Counted from the stretch's first letter, positions 18,314 through 27,993 are shown. The stretch is 64,000 bases of DNA from Affinundibacterium amnicola (GCF_014284275.1 NZ_JACOFU010000004.1:124001-188000); one strand, 5' to 3'. Numbers and translations are program-made. Notes: a model not told the origin generated them from the letters alone.

Positions 18314-19093
18314 TCAACACAAATCAATTTCCACTTTCGCGGTATATCGATCTTCATTCACTGAACATTGATATCGATGCTTATTCGGAAAAAGTAAAGC
18401 CAAGCGACGCCGAACATTATCCGTACCTAGACCGCCCTGCCCTCTTTTCAATTTATTTTTCGCAAGCACTTGCGCATCAAAATTATTCTCAATCATAAAT
18501 GCGATTGCTTGATGACTGGTATGTAAACTGAAATGAATATAGGGCTGCGACGCCAAGGTTTCTACACCGTGCTTAAACGCATTCTCCAACAAATTAATAA
18601 ATAACAGTGGCGGAATGCGCTGCTTAGGGTCTGCGATATTTTTACTAAAGCGTATATCTATTTGATGTTGCTGACGTATCTGATTGAGTTCGATGAAATT
18701 CTCTAAATAAGCAATTTCTTCCTCAACACTAACGCTATCTTTGCGCCCATCATAAATCGTAAAACGCATCATTTGTGCGAGTTTATGAATCACTTCCGGC
18801 GCGAGATCAGATTTAGCAACGGCTAGGCCATACAAATTATTGAGCGTATTAAAGAAAAAATGTGGATTGATTTGGCTCTTCAATAAATTCAGTTCAGCTT
18901 TTAAAGTCTCTTGATGCAAACGGTCTATCACTTGCGCTTGTTTGAATTTATCGAATATCAGAAACACGATAGGAATCATGAGTGACAGCGTAATGAAAAC
19001 CATCATCAGATCAGAGTTATTTAAGCGATAAACGGCGTATAACACACCGGCATACAGTCCGCTCACCAAGAATATTTTTAAGAAGGTTTTCAA
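18314..19093 (-). CDS. LytS-type membrane sensor histidine kinase
   Basis: The 259-residue kinase has two N-terminal membrane segments (about residues 5-22 and 29-48) with almost no extracytoplasmic loop, then a His_kinase (PF06580-type) domain. The phospho-acceptor His78 sits in LLKSQINPHFFFNTLNN. The ATP-binding region follows with LLENAFKHG near 165 and GGLGTDNVRRRL near 225. Lack of a sensor domain suggests that it senses within the membrane or through a partner such as the adjacent ABC permease. It is co-transcribed with the LytTR regulator and divergent from the ABC genes (223 bp between starts). Confidence 0.92.
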   Translation of the reverse strand: MKTFLKIFLVSGLYAGVLYAVYRLNNSDLMMVFITLSLMIPIVFLIFDKFKQAQVIDRLHQETLKAELNLLKSQINPHFFFNTLNNLYGLAVAKSDLAPEVIHKLAQMMRFTIYDGRKDSVSVEEEIAYLENFIELNQIRQQHQIDIRFSKNIADPKQRIPPLLFINLLENAFKHGVETLASQPYIHFSLHTSHQAIAFMIENNFDAQVLAKNKLKRGQGGLGTDNVRRRLALLFPNKHRYQCSVNEDRYTAKVEIDLC

Positions 19094-19202
19094 GCTCGTA
19101 CTCAGAATGAATTGTCGTTTGACATGGTTTATGCGTCGTTCGTCATTGTTGTATTTATTTTGATTTTACAACCAGTATGATGAAAGTGATTAAAACTTTT
19201 AT

Positions 19203-19297
19203 GTTTAGGACTTACGCAAACTGCCTTCGGCTTCCCGCCCCCAACTAAGACATTCGAGGGCAGGCTCTAGTCAGCGCAATTTTGCGCATGCCCTAAT
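19203..19297. repeat. Degenerate inverted-repeat element sharing ACTTACGCAAA
   Basis: The segment begins TTTAGGACTTACGCAAACTGC and ends with an imperfect reverse complement near GCAATTTTGCGCATGCCCTAA. The core ACTTACGCAAA (19210-19220) is exactly repeated in inverse orientation at 13127-13137. This looks like an old, decayed small mobile repeat between the two-component genes and the ABC genes; it could instead be part of the promoter. Confidence 0.35.
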
Positions 19298-19316
19298 CCT
19301 TTTAACAGAGGTAACT

Positions 19317-20204
19317 ATGCTAACCATACGCAATCTTTCTAAAACCTATGACAACGGCGTGCATGCGCTTAAATCCATTTCCTTAGATATCGAACCGGGA
19401 TTATTTGGTCTGCTTGGCCCCAATGGCGCGGGTAAATCATCCTTGATGCGCACCATCGCGACTTTGCAAAAAGCTTCGCATGGCCAAATTAGTTTTGATA
19501 ACAAGGATGTGATTCAAAACCCCAACATCTTACGCAGTTGCTTAGGTTATTTACCGCAAGAATTTGGGGTCTATCCTAAAGTATCTTGTTATGACTTACT
19601 TGATCACATCGCCTTACTGAAAGGCGTGGTAGATCATAAAGCGCGCAAAGCGCAAATTGAACAGTTGCTACATCAAACCAATTTGTATGAGGTGCGCAAA
19701 AAAGATGTGAGTTCGTATTCAGGCGGTATGCGTCAACGCTTTGGGATTGCGCAGGCCTTACTTGGTTCGCCGCGCTTGATTATTGTGGATGAACCGACCG
19801 CCGGGCTTGATCCACAGGAGCGTAATCGCTTCCACAATTTATTGTGCGAAATCAGTGAAAACGTCATCGTCATCCTTTCCACCCATATCGTCGAAGATGT
19901 CAGCCAATTGTGTCCTAACATGGCGATCTTGATTGATGGTGCAGTGTGTTTACAAGGCAAGCCAGCACATCTCATTCAAGAAATGGATGGCAGCATCTGG
20001 AGCAAGATGCTACCGCGCAATCAAACTGCACAGTACAAAGAAAACTTCAACGTCATCTCTGAGCGTCTAGTCACCGGGCAAACACAGATCGTGATACAAA
20101 GTGAGTTCCAACCAGAAATCGGTTTCGAACTGATTTCTGCCAGTTTAGAAGATGTGTATTTTGCGACCTTGAAAAAATTTGAAAAGGGAGCGCAACATGC
20201 TTAA
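19317..20204 (+). CDS. ABC transporter ATP-binding protein (exporter type)
   Basis: The 295-residue ATPase has Walker A GPNGAGKSS, Q-loop LPQEFGVYP, signature YSGGMRQRFG, Walker B LIIVDEPTAGLD and H-loop STHIVED. It resembles the CcmA/NatA-like drug and lipid exporter class, with an extended C-terminal region of about 90 residues. It overlaps the next gene by 8 bases, so ATPase and permease are translationally coupled. Its divergent neighbour is a LytS/LytTR pair that likely controls it. Confidence 0.93.
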   Translation: MLTIRNLSKTYDNGVHALKSISLDIEPGLFGLLGPNGAGKSSLMRTIATLQKASHGQISFDNKDVIQNPNILRSCLGYLPQEFGVYPKVSCYDLLDHIALLKGVVDHKARKAQIEQLLHQTNLYEVRKKDVSSYSGGMRQRFGIAQALLGSPRLIIVDEPTAGLDPQERNRFHNLLCEISENVIVILSTHIVEDVSQLCPNMAILIDGAVCLQGKPAHLIQEMDGSIWSKMLPRNQTAQYKENFNVISERLVTGQTQIVIQSEFQPEIGFELISASLEDVYFATLKKFEKGAQHA

Positions 20205-23200
20205 TCGCTTAGTCCTATTCGAATTAAAACTGTATCTTAAACAGGCGGGATTCTGGCTCGGCATTTTATTGTTTTGCGCATTGGCTTCGCTCATCACGAC
20301 CCAGCGCGGCTCGGCTTTTTTGTACGCAAACTCCTCCTACGCGATTACCCAAACGCTACTTTTTATCTCGCCTAATATTATTTTTCTGGTGTGTGCCTTA
20401 GCAACACCCGTATTGCTGCGTGACAGTCAATATAAAACCGAGTCCATGATATTCACCACGCCGCTCGACAAGTTTCACTACATGATGAGCCGCTTTTTGG
20501 GACTATTCTTTGCGGCGCTACTAGTGATGTTTGCGATGTTGCTCGCCATGATAGTGACGAGCTTCTTTTTAGACGCCAAGCAAATAGGCCCATTCAGGCC
20601 GCATTACTATTTATCCAGCTTTGCCATCTTTATCATGCCTAGCGTTTTGCTATGCACGTCTATCATTTTTGCCACCGCAATTTTTACCAAGAATATGTTA
20701 GCGGTCTATGTGGCTGCGATTGTTGTGTACGTGTTGTACGTGATCGCTTCCGTATTAGGTAACTCTCCTTTGTTAGCCAGATCTTCACCACTCACCAGTG
20801 GCAATTATGGATTTTCTGCCTTGTTGGAGCCTTACGGCTTGATCGCCTACTTTGAGCAATCCGCATATTGGGTAAACACACAAAGAAATCAGATGGAACC
20901 GCAACTCTCTGGCAGCTTATTGAGTAATCGTTTGCTGTGGATCGCGATCAGCCTATCGATGTTCGCTTATACCTATCAACGATTCACATTCAAATTACAA
21001 GAAGAACGTTCTAAAAAAGTGGAATTAGAAACGACCACCTCTGGATTAAAGATTCAGCCTTATCAAGCGGTCGTCCCCAACCATCAGTTTGAGGATTTCC
21101 ATATCGATATTTGGTTTTCAAAACTCAAAATAGAATATGCAAGCTTGGCCAGAGCGAAAGTCTTTTGGGTATTAATGATATTGACGATAGTTTTTACAGC
21201 GGTCCATCTGACGGTGGAAATGTTGACAGGCCCCATCAATGGCGCCCAGCCTTATTATGCGTCGAGCGAATTAATCTTAGAATCGCTGTTGGATCCCTTC
21301 ATCATCTTCGGGAAATTGGTCGCCGTCATCTATGCCGTTGAATTATATTGGAATGACAGAGCGGTCAATGCGTATGCGATTATTGATGCAACACCGACCA
21401 GCAACTTTACTTTCTTTCTCGCGAAACTCAGCAATGTCCTAGCGATTCTCTTTAGTCTGATCACAGCGAGCATGTTGACCGCGATTGTCTTTCAATTGCT
21501 GCGTGGCATAACAGACTTCAATTTCTCCGCCTATGCCCTGCTTTACTATTACGCAGGTGTACCAATTCTGTCGGTGGCTTTATTGAGTTTGCTTTTGCAG
21601 TGTTTTGCGAAACACAAAGCAGTCGGATTTTTGCTTGCCATCGGTGTCTTCAGTCTCGATATTTTATGGAAGGCACTAAACGTCAAGCATCCTTTGCTGG
21701 TATTCGCCTACAGTCCGAAGTTTTATTTCTCCGAAATGGCAAACACAATTTATCACCACGAGGCTTTCCATTGGTACAGCTTCTACTGGCTATCATTAGG
21801 TGCCATCTTTGGCCTGCTGGCGGTGCAATTTTGGCGCAGGGGTGAGCACTTGATTGCCACATCATGGACGCGCAGTAGTAAAGGTTGGTTAGCTAGTTTT
21901 GTGATGTGTTTTATTGCTTCAGGTAGCTACGTTTTTTATCAGACCAATGTATTCAATACCTACATCAACGCGAAAGACAAATTGGCGTGGATGGAACAGT
22001 ACGAGAAACAATACGGTCAATATAAGGATTTGCCGCAACCGACCATCACTAGCGTCAACTTTCAGGTGGATATAGAACCGGAACAACGCTTATATCAGGC
22101 CAAGGCTCAGCTCCAAATCACGAATCAAAGCGCGCAGCCTATTAGCAAAATTTTAGTCAATGTACTCAAGCAACCACACCTACAACAGAGTATGCAGATC
22201 AAAGGTGCAAAACTGATTTCTTATGATGCTACATATCAAAGCTATTGGTTTGCGCTGGAACCCGCGATGCAAGCAAACGAGACACGAGATGTGGAGTTAT
22301 CCTTGGCGGTCACACACAATGCTTTTGCTAAATTAGATGGTGAACATTGGGTGACCAAAGGTGGCAGTTATATTGAATTGGAAGATGTGTTGCCACAGTT
22401 TGGTTTCGATTCACGCTATATGATCAGCGATGAACAAGAGCGTAAAAGCCGTGGCTTAGCGTCTTCTAAATTGGCGATTCCTAGTGAGCGCGATCAACTT
22501 GCAAAAGAAGATCGTGCGCATTTTGAAGCCACACTGTCGACACCGCTTACCAGCCGCCAAACGATGGTGACGGTCGGCCAATTACAGCGGCAATGGCAGC
22601 AAGAGGGGCGTCAATTTTTCCACTACAAAGCATCGCATAAAGTCGCATTGCAATTGGCAATGATCTCGGCGCAATTTGCCATAAAAGAAGCGCGGCATAA
22701 TGGTGTGGATATTCGCCTTTATCGCAGTCCTAAACATGATAAAGATGACGCCTTGGTACTGGATGCCTTGACTAAAACAATGGATTATTTTGCGACGCAT
22801 TTACAAGCGTATCCTGATAAGCAGTTCACCGTGGTGGAATTACCGTACTTTGCTAAAACGCAATCATTTGGTAGCGCGCAACCCGGCATGTATCTGGGTG
22901 TGGAAAATCGCTTCTTTAACTTAGATAATCGAGGCGCTGAAAAGAACCCTTTATTAAATGGCGTCTCGCACGAATTTGCGCATCAATTTTGGGGATTTGC
23001 GATTGATCCGAATCACCTTGGCGGCTATTCCATGTTGACGGAAGTGTTGAGCAAATACATAGAACTCGTCATGATGAACAAGCTCTACGGCGAGACGGCA
23101 AACTTGGAGGCGATACATCAGGCAATCGACCGTTACTTACGCTTACGTCCCTATAGCCAAAACACCGAACGTCCTTTGTTTAGTGTTGGTATGGAACCGC

Positions 23201-23745
23201 ATATTTATTACAACAAAGGCCAGCATAGTATGCACGCGTTAATGGGCTTGATTGGCGAAGAGAAAATCAATATCGCGCTACGTAATTTACTCACAGATTT
23301 CGCGTATCCACGTAAGCCAACTTCTTTGGACTTATTGAATCTGTTTTATCAACAAGCCGATGCTGCGCAGAAGAAGGTGATTGATGATTTATTCAAGCGC
23401 GTCGTATTTCATGATTTCACGGTACATAATGCAAAATCGGTGCAATTGGCAAATGGTGAATACGAGACGACTATTGATCTCCGTACGCTCAAATTTGTCG
23501 TGAACCAAGCCAATAATCTTGAAGAGAAAGAACGCATTGATGAAGAAATCGAAGTCGCGCTGTTTACCAATTTCCCAGCCGAAAAACAAGCGGACAGAAT
23601 TTTGCTAACGAAAAACCTATTCACACAAGATCGCAGCGTTCTCAAACTTCGTAGCTCTGAACGTCCGCAGTATACTCAGATCGATCCAAGACGACTGCGT
23701 ATCGACCGGACACCGGGGGATAATTTGTTCAAGATTGAAAAATAA
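20197..23745 (+). CDS. ABC permease fused to an M1-type zinc aminopeptidase domain
   Basis: The 1182-residue protein has two ABC-2-type permease blocks (about six membrane segments in residues 1-260 and a second set in 300-600), then a C-terminal M1-like metallopeptidase domain. The zinc site is HEFAH (His925-His929) with the third ligand Glu949 in TEVLSKY, and a GMYLGVENRFF segment upstream stands where M1 enzymes have their substrate-binding motif. I start it at the ATG at 20197 because GGGAG lies 6 bases upstream; the longer frame begins with TTG. The peptidase domain is placed outside the membrane by topology if the helix count is even. Function is unknown; cleavage or recognition of an exported or resisted peptide is inference. 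Confidence 0.9.
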   Translation: MLNRLVLFELKLYLKQAGFWLGILLFCALASLITTQRGSAFLYANSSYAITQTLLFISPNIIFLVCALATPVLLRDSQYKTESMIFTTPLDKFHYMMSRFLGLFFAALLVMFAMLLAMIVTSFFLDAKQIGPFRPHYYLSSFAIFIMPSVLLCTSIIFATAIFTKNMLAVYVAAIVVYVLYVIASVLGNSPLLARSSPLTSGNYGFSALLEPYGLIAYFEQSAYWVNTQRNQMEPQLSGSLLSNRLLWIAISLSMFAYTYQRFTFKLQEERSKKVELETTTSGLKIQPYQAVVPNHQFEDFHIDIWFSKLKIEYASLARAKVFWVLMILTIVFTAVHLTVEMLTGPINGAQPYYASSELILESLLDPFIIFGKLVAVIYAVELYWNDRAVNAYAIIDATPTSNFTFFLAKLSNVLAILFSLITASMLTAIVFQLLRGITDFNFSAYALLYYYAGVPILSVALLSLLLQCFAKHKAVGFLLAIGVFSLDILWKALNVKHPLLVFAYSPKFYFSEMANTIYHHEAFHWYSFYWLSLGAIFGLLAVQFWRRGEHLIATSWTRSSKGWLASFVMCFIASGSYVFYQTNVFNTYINAKDKLAWMEQYEKQYGQYKDLPQPTITSVNFQVDIEPEQRLYQAKAQLQITNQSAQPISKILVNVLKQPHLQQSMQIKGAKLISYDATYQSYWFALEPAMQANETRDVELSLAVTHNAFAKLDGEHWVTKGGSYIELEDVLPQFGFDSRYMISDEQERKSRGLASSKLAIPSERDQLAKEDRAHFEATLSTPLTSRQTMVTVGQLQRQWQQEGRQFFHYKASHKVALQLAMISAQFAIKEARHNGVDIRLYRSPKHDKDDALVLDALTKTMDYFATHLQAYPDKQFTVVELPYFAKTQSFGSAQPGMYLGVENRFFNLDNRGAEKNPLLNGVSHEFAHQFWGFAIDPNHLGGYSMLTEVLSKYIELVMMNKLYGETANLEAIHQAIDRYLRLRPYSQNTERPLFSVGMEPHIYYNKGQHSMHALMGLIGEEKINIALRNLLTDFAYPRKPTSLDLLNLFYQQADAAQKKVIDDLFKRVVFHDFTVHNAKSVQLANGEYETTIDLRTLKFVVNQANNLEEKERIDEEIEVALFTNFPAEKQADRILLTKNLFTQDRSVLKLRSSERPQYTQIDPRRLRIDRTPGDNLFKIEK

Positions 23746-23799
23746 CCTGGCTGAAACCTAAAAATAAGGTCACCGAACATTTTGTAATATTGAAGGAGC

Positions 23800-23832
23800 A
23801 AAGGCCTATAAGTCGACGACTTGTAGGCCTTT
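23800..23832 (+). terminator. Bidirectional terminator hairpin after the ABC-M1 gene
   Basis: AAAGGCCTATAAGTCG and CGACTTGTAGGCCTTT form a 16-bp stem with one G-U type mismatch around an overlapping centre. It separates the plus-strand ABC operon from the convergent minus-strand sugar operon ending at 23981 and could serve both. Confidence 0.8.
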
Positions 23833-23980
23833 GTCTATTTATATCTAATAAAGTGACTTCTGCGCAAACCGACAAGCAAAAGATGCAAATTGAATTGTAG
23901 GATCCTTGCTAATGGCTACGCTTATTGATGGTGAACCGCGCTGAATATCAATACACAAGGTAAAACGTACCGCATTGCGA

Positions 23981-25039
23981 TCACTCAGCAATACCAATTA
24001 ACTTTCGCAATGCGACTGCATCCACCGCACTCGCAGCAAAATCATCGAACGCACGCTTGGCCGTCGGAATAATGTGGCGTTTAATAAATTCTGCACCTTC
24101 GCGTGCGCCAGTCTCACTATCTTTCAGACAGCATTCCCATTCCAGTACTGCCCAACCACTGTAATCGTACTGGGCCAATTTACTGAAGATGGCAGTGAAA
24201 TCAACCTGGCCATCACCCACGCTACGGAAACGGCCTGCTCTTTCCAACCAAGGGGCGTAGCCGCCATAAACACCACATTTGCCGGTAGGATTGAACTCGG
24301 CGTCCTTGACGTGGAACATACGAATGCGCTCGTGATAGATGTCGATGAAATCGAGATAATTCAGTTGCTGCAGAACGAAATGACTTGGGTCATACAACAT
24401 ATGACAACGCTCATGTTGACCAACTGCGTCTAAAAAACGTTCAAAGCTCAAACCATCATGCAAATCTTCACCGGGATGAATTTCATAGCAGAGGTCGACA
24501 CCGTTTTCTTGATAAATATCCAGTATCGGCTTCCAGCGTTTTGCTAATTCAGCGAATGCAAGTTCGACCAAGCCATTCGGACGTTGCGGCCACGGATACA
24601 TATAAGGCCAAGCTAAAGCGCCAGAAAATGTTACGCTGGCATTCAATTTTAAGCGACGTGATGCCTGTGCCGCGAGTTTGAGCTGTTCGGTCGCCCACTG
24701 CGTTCTGGCGGCTGAATTGCCATGCACATGCGTTGGTGCGAAGCCGTCAAAAAGACTCTCGTAAGCAGGATGAACCGCTAAACACTGCCCTTGAAGATGC
24801 GTCGACAACTCGCTAATAACCAAACCATGTTCAGCAAGTTTGCCTGCTACTTCATCACAATAAATCTGGCTGATGGCAGCCTTATCTAGATCGAAAATAT
24901 GGCCAACATTGCTCGGCATTTGTACTCCAACGAAGCCTTTGTCGGCCGCCCATTTAGCCAAACCATCGAGCGTGTTAAACGGTGCCTCACCGCGAATAAA
25001 CTGCGCGAGAAAAATTGCTGGACCTTTGATGGTTTTCAT
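23981..25039 (-). CDS. Sugar phosphate isomerase/epimerase-type TIM barrel
   Basis: The 352-residue protein is an AP-endonuclease-family-2 (xylose isomerase-like) TIM barrel. Metal-site residues are visible in order: Glu in DLCYEIHPGEDL, Asp and His in YDPSHFVLQ, His in FHVKDAEF, Glu in AVLEWECCL. No signal peptide is seen, so it is likely cytoplasmic. Members of this family act as 3-keto-glycoside beta-eliminases (as in levoglucosan and C-glycoside breakdown), epimerases or isomerases. As the last gene of a nine-gene cluster with Gfo/Idh/MocA, GMC and DUF1080 proteins, an isomerase or eliminase acting on the 3-keto product is the best guess. It lies 112 bp after the Gfo/Idh/MocA gene, across an A-rich leader. 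Confidence 0.85.
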   Translation of the reverse strand: MKTIKGPAIFLAQFIRGEAPFNTLDGLAKWAADKGFVGVQMPSNVGHIFDLDKAAISQIYCDEVAGKLAEHGLVISELSTHLQGQCLAVHPAYESLFDGFAPTHVHGNSAARTQWATEQLKLAAQASRRLKLNASVTFSGALAWPYMYPWPQRPNGLVELAFAELAKRWKPILDIYQENGVDLCYEIHPGEDLHDGLSFERFLDAVGQHERCHMLYDPSHFVLQQLNYLDFIDIYHERIRMFHVKDAEFNPTGKCGVYGGYAPWLERAGRFRSVGDGQVDFTAIFSKLAQYDYSGWAVLEWECCLKDSETGAREGAEFIKRHIIPTAKRAFDDFAASAVDAVALRKLIGIAE

Positions 25040-25150
25040 AGATTCAATCTCATTTGAATTTTTAGTTTGGTTTTAATTTTAGTTTTAGTTGTAGTTTTAT
25101 TTTTGATGTCATTAATACGGAACATCGTAAGCCTTGCCATTTCAGACTTA

Positions 25151-26308
25151 TCAGGTTTTCAGCGAAACCCAAGTGCTATCTTGTGCAGATGAAGCAATGC
25201 AAGCTTCGATAAAACAAAGATCGAGATAGGCAGGGATAGCAATATGCTCAGCATTGCTATTGGCACCAACATGCGGCTTAACTGGTTCTGCGAGGATGTT
25301 TGCGAACTCCGTATACAACACAGCAAATGCTTCGAGATAGCCTTCTGGATGTCCAGCGGGAATCAGACTAATATCTCGGCTCGCCTGACTAATTTGATGG
25401 CGTGCTCTACTCAATATTTGCATAGCACCATCTAGCGTAGAAAAACTCAATTGATTGGGTTGTTCTTGACACCAATCCAACGATCCTTTATCACCAAAAA
25501 TTTGCAGCCGCAAATGATTTTCCTTGCCAACCGCTACCTGACTACTTAGCAGACTGCCGCGTGCACCATTGGCATAGCGCATAAAGACTTGCGCATGGTC
25601 ATCCAGCACTCTACCGCGCACGAATGAATGTAGGTCTGCCGCAATTTTGGTGGGTGTTATACCAGAAACGAAATGTGCCAAATTAAAAGCATGCACACCG
25701 ATATCACCAAGGCAGCCAGCGGCACCTGCTTGCTTGGGATCAGTACGCCAGCTTGCTTGCTTTTGTCCAGACTGTTCGAGTGCTGTGGCTAACCAATCTT
25801 GACTATATTCGACTTGAACAATACGTATTTCACCGAGGTCACCGCATCGCACGCGTTCACGAGCTTCCCTTATCATTGGGTAACCTGTGTAGTTATAAGT
25901 GACAAATACATGCTTGCCAACACGTTCACTGATGGTAATCAGTTCACTTGTTTCAGCACTGGTCATGGTCAAAGGTTTATCACAGATAACATGAATGCCA
26001 TGCTCTAAAAAACATTTCGCAATGGGGAAGTGCAAGTGATTCGGCGTGACGATAACTACAGCCGTGATGCCGTTTTCAATTGCTGCCTCGGCCTGTGCCA
26101 TCGATTGAAAATCAGAATAACTACGATTTGCAGGAATTCCAATTTCTTCCGCACTGGCAGCGGCGCGCAGCGGATCAGAAGAAAAACACGCTGCTTCGAG
26201 TGAATACCGATCACTGATACGCATGGCGATTCTGTGTACATTACCAATGAACGCACCCTGCCCGCCGCCGACCATGCCGATACGAATTTTTTGTTTTGAA
26301 TTGTTCAT
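25151..26308 (-). CDS. Gfo/Idh/MocA-family oxidoreductase (cytoplasmic)
   Basis: The 385-residue NAD(P)-dependent dehydrogenase has the N-terminal Rossmann fold (GMVGGGQGAFIGNVHR) and the family's catalytic Lys-Pro motif in ICDKPLT near residue 115. A later GDIGVHAFNLAHF segment carries the typical Asp and His of the active site. No signal peptide is visible. In glycoside 3-oxidation pathways this family oxidises or reduces the C3 hydroxyl/keto group, and it probably works in the cytoplasm with the TIM-barrel proteins on either side. It starts 26 bp after the preceding gene of the operon. Confidence 0.9.
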   Translation of the reverse strand: MNNSKQKIRIGMVGGGQGAFIGNVHRIAMRISDRYSLEAACFSSDPLRAAASAEEIGIPANRSYSDFQSMAQAEAAIENGITAVVIVTPNHLHFPIAKCFLEHGIHVICDKPLTMTSAETSELITISERVGKHVFVTYNYTGYPMIREARERVRCGDLGEIRIVQVEYSQDWLATALEQSGQKQASWRTDPKQAGAAGCLGDIGVHAFNLAHFVSGITPTKIAADLHSFVRGRVLDDHAQVFMRYANGARGSLLSSQVAVGKENHLRLQIFGDKGSLDWCQEQPNQLSFSTLDGAMQILSRARHQISQASRDISLIPAGHPEGYLEAFAVLYTEFANILAEPVKPHVGANSNAEHIAIPAYLDLCFIEACIASSAQDSTWVSLKT

Positions 26309-26334
26309 ACGAATTGTCAGAGCTTGCTTTAAAT

Positions 26335-27216
26335 TTAGACGTCACACAATAAAACAGCCCGCTTCAAAGAGCTGGCTTTTTCTTCAGGCGTAGTACCTGA
26401 GGGCGAAAATTCCTGCGCAACGTAACCTTGAAAACCGGTTGCGTGAATTGACTTCATAATCGCACGGTAATTTAGCTCCTGTCCCTCCGTAATTTCACCG
26501 CGTCCTGGGACTCCACCTGTGTGGTAATGCCCGATATAAGGTGTACATTTACGCAAACGGCGAATGATGTCGCCTTCATTGATTTGCACATGATAGATAT
26601 CGAACAGCATCTTCATATTTGGCGAGTCAATCCGCTTACACAATTCGAATGCCCAATCGCTGCTATCGGCCATATAGTCGAGATGGTCAATTCTGCTATT
26701 GAGTATTTCCATGTGTAATACGACGCCATGTCGCTCCGCGTGAGACATAATTTTCTTCAATCCATCGACACAATTTTTTAAACCGACTTCATTGTCCATA
26801 CCGCGTCGATTACCTGTGAAGCAGATCAGGTTTTTATAACCCGCTTTTGAGACTAACTCGATGTGTTCAAGATAGTTCTTGATGAGCGTTGGATGATATT
26901 GCGGGTCATTCCAACCTTTGGTCAAACCGATTTCCGCACCATTGCACATCGAAGAATCAATCTCGTGCATTTTCAAGATTGGCCAATCTTTTGGGCCAAC
27001 TAAGTCCACAGCAGAAAAACCGATCGTTTTTACCAAACCACAGAGCTCCGGCAGGCTCAGATGCGAAAATGTCCATCGACAAACCGAATGACGTATATTG
27101 CCCTTTAACGAACCCATAGTTTGTGCCTTCGCCAGATGAAAGGCACTCGGTGCGAGCATTGCAATGGTGCCGAGTGAGAGTTGTTTTAACATGCTACGAC
27201 GATCTAATGTGTACAT
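26335..27216 (-). CDS. Tat-exported TIM-barrel isomerase (hydroxypyruvate isomerase-like)
   Basis: The 293-residue protein begins with a twin-arginine signal (DRRSMLKQLSLGTIAML... cut after AKAQ near residue 32), then a TIM barrel of the sugar isomerase/epimerase family. Metal residues can be followed: Glu in LHMEILNS, Asp/His in FDIYHVQIN, His in GHYHTGGVPGR, Glu in AQEFSPSG. The GHYHTGGVPGR stretch resembles hydroxypyruvate isomerase. Export of a cofactor-containing folded protein by Tat places part of this pathway in the periplasm. The precise substrate is unknown; isomerase, epimerase or eliminase are all possible. Confidence 0.85.
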   Translation of the reverse strand: MYTLDRRSMLKQLSLGTIAMLAPSAFHLAKAQTMGSLKGNIRHSVCRWTFSHLSLPELCGLVKTIGFSAVDLVGPKDWPILKMHEIDSSMCNGAEIGLTKGWNDPQYHPTLIKNYLEHIELVSKAGYKNLICFTGNRRGMDNEVGLKNCVDGLKKIMSHAERHGVVLHMEILNSRIDHLDYMADSSDWAFELCKRIDSPNMKMLFDIYHVQINEGDIIRRLRKCTPYIGHYHTGGVPGRGEITEGQELNYRAIMKSIHATGFQGYVAQEFSPSGTTPEEKASSLKRAVLLCDV

Positions 27217-27287
27217 AGATTTCTTTCTTTATTCAAAGCAAAAACAGCAACCACGCTAAAGCCCTACAATTTGTTTACCCGACGAGA

Positions 27288-27947
27288 TTAAGCCCAGGCG
27301 CGCTGCCCTTTGACATAAGGTACATTGCCGTCATAACGACCTGGTACCGCCACATAACGTAAGGTTTTCGTTGCACCAGTTTCGGAGGTAAAGAAGCCTA
27401 ATAAGGTCAGCTGTTTTACCATGGTGTAAAAATGCTTTGGCAGGCTTTCGAATTCTTTTTGCCGCGCAAAATCGTTGTCTTTATTTTCCGTATCGAGAGC
27501 GTGACGTCGTTCTTTATCTCTTTCGGATTGGCCGGCATTAAAGGTTTTGGCTTCTTTTTCCAAGCGCACTAACATTTCATGCTTTTGCTTAGCACTCATA
27601 CTAAAGAAACTTTTTTGATATTGCTCCAAGCACAAACTCGGGAAGTTCTTCAGACCATCGACAAAGGCATCTTGTTGTGCTTTGGTGTAGCAATCACGCA
27701 CCATTACCTCCATGAAGCGCCCTACCTTGGCGGCTTTAGCGCCAGGTGTATCCGTTTTAGGAATAATAGTTTCCGCTATTTCATCAAGTAAATTTATCTC
27801 GCGCGCAGTCAACCGGAAACGGATATCACTTGATCCAGCGGTATAAGATAAGCCCGTTCCTAGATTTAGAGCAAATGCTTCGCCACCAACCACTGCCATT
27901 CCCGTCATCGTAGCGACTAACTGCAAGAGTTCTCTTCGATTCATCAT
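27288..27947 (-). CDS. Gluconate 2-dehydrogenase subunit 3-family small subunit, Tat signal
   Basis: The 219-residue protein is of the gluconate 2-dehydrogenase subunit 3 family, the small chaperone/targeting subunit of membrane-associated FAD dehydrogenases. It begins with a twin-arginine signal (MNRRELLQLVATMTGMA). The mature part contains the family's RLTAREINLLDEIAETIIPKTDTPGAKAA stretch (residues about 45-75). Its role is to carry the signal-less GMC flavoprotein encoded just upstream through the Tat pathway as a complex. It starts 46 bp after the GMC gene. Confidence 0.9.
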   Translation of the reverse strand: MMNRRELLQLVATMTGMAVVGGEAFALNLGTGLSYTAGSSDIRFRLTAREINLLDEIAETIIPKTDTPGAKAAKVGRFMEVMVRDCYTKAQQDAFVDGLKNFPSLCLEQYQKSFFSMSAKQKHEMLVRLEKEAKTFNAGQSERDKERRHALDTENKDNDFARQKEFESLPKHFYTMVKQLTLLGFFTSETGATKTLRYVAVPGRYDGNVPYVKGQRAWA

Positions 27948-27993
27948 TTTCCTCTTAGATTTTTTTGCTTTCTTCTTCGGTAGGTATCAAGCG

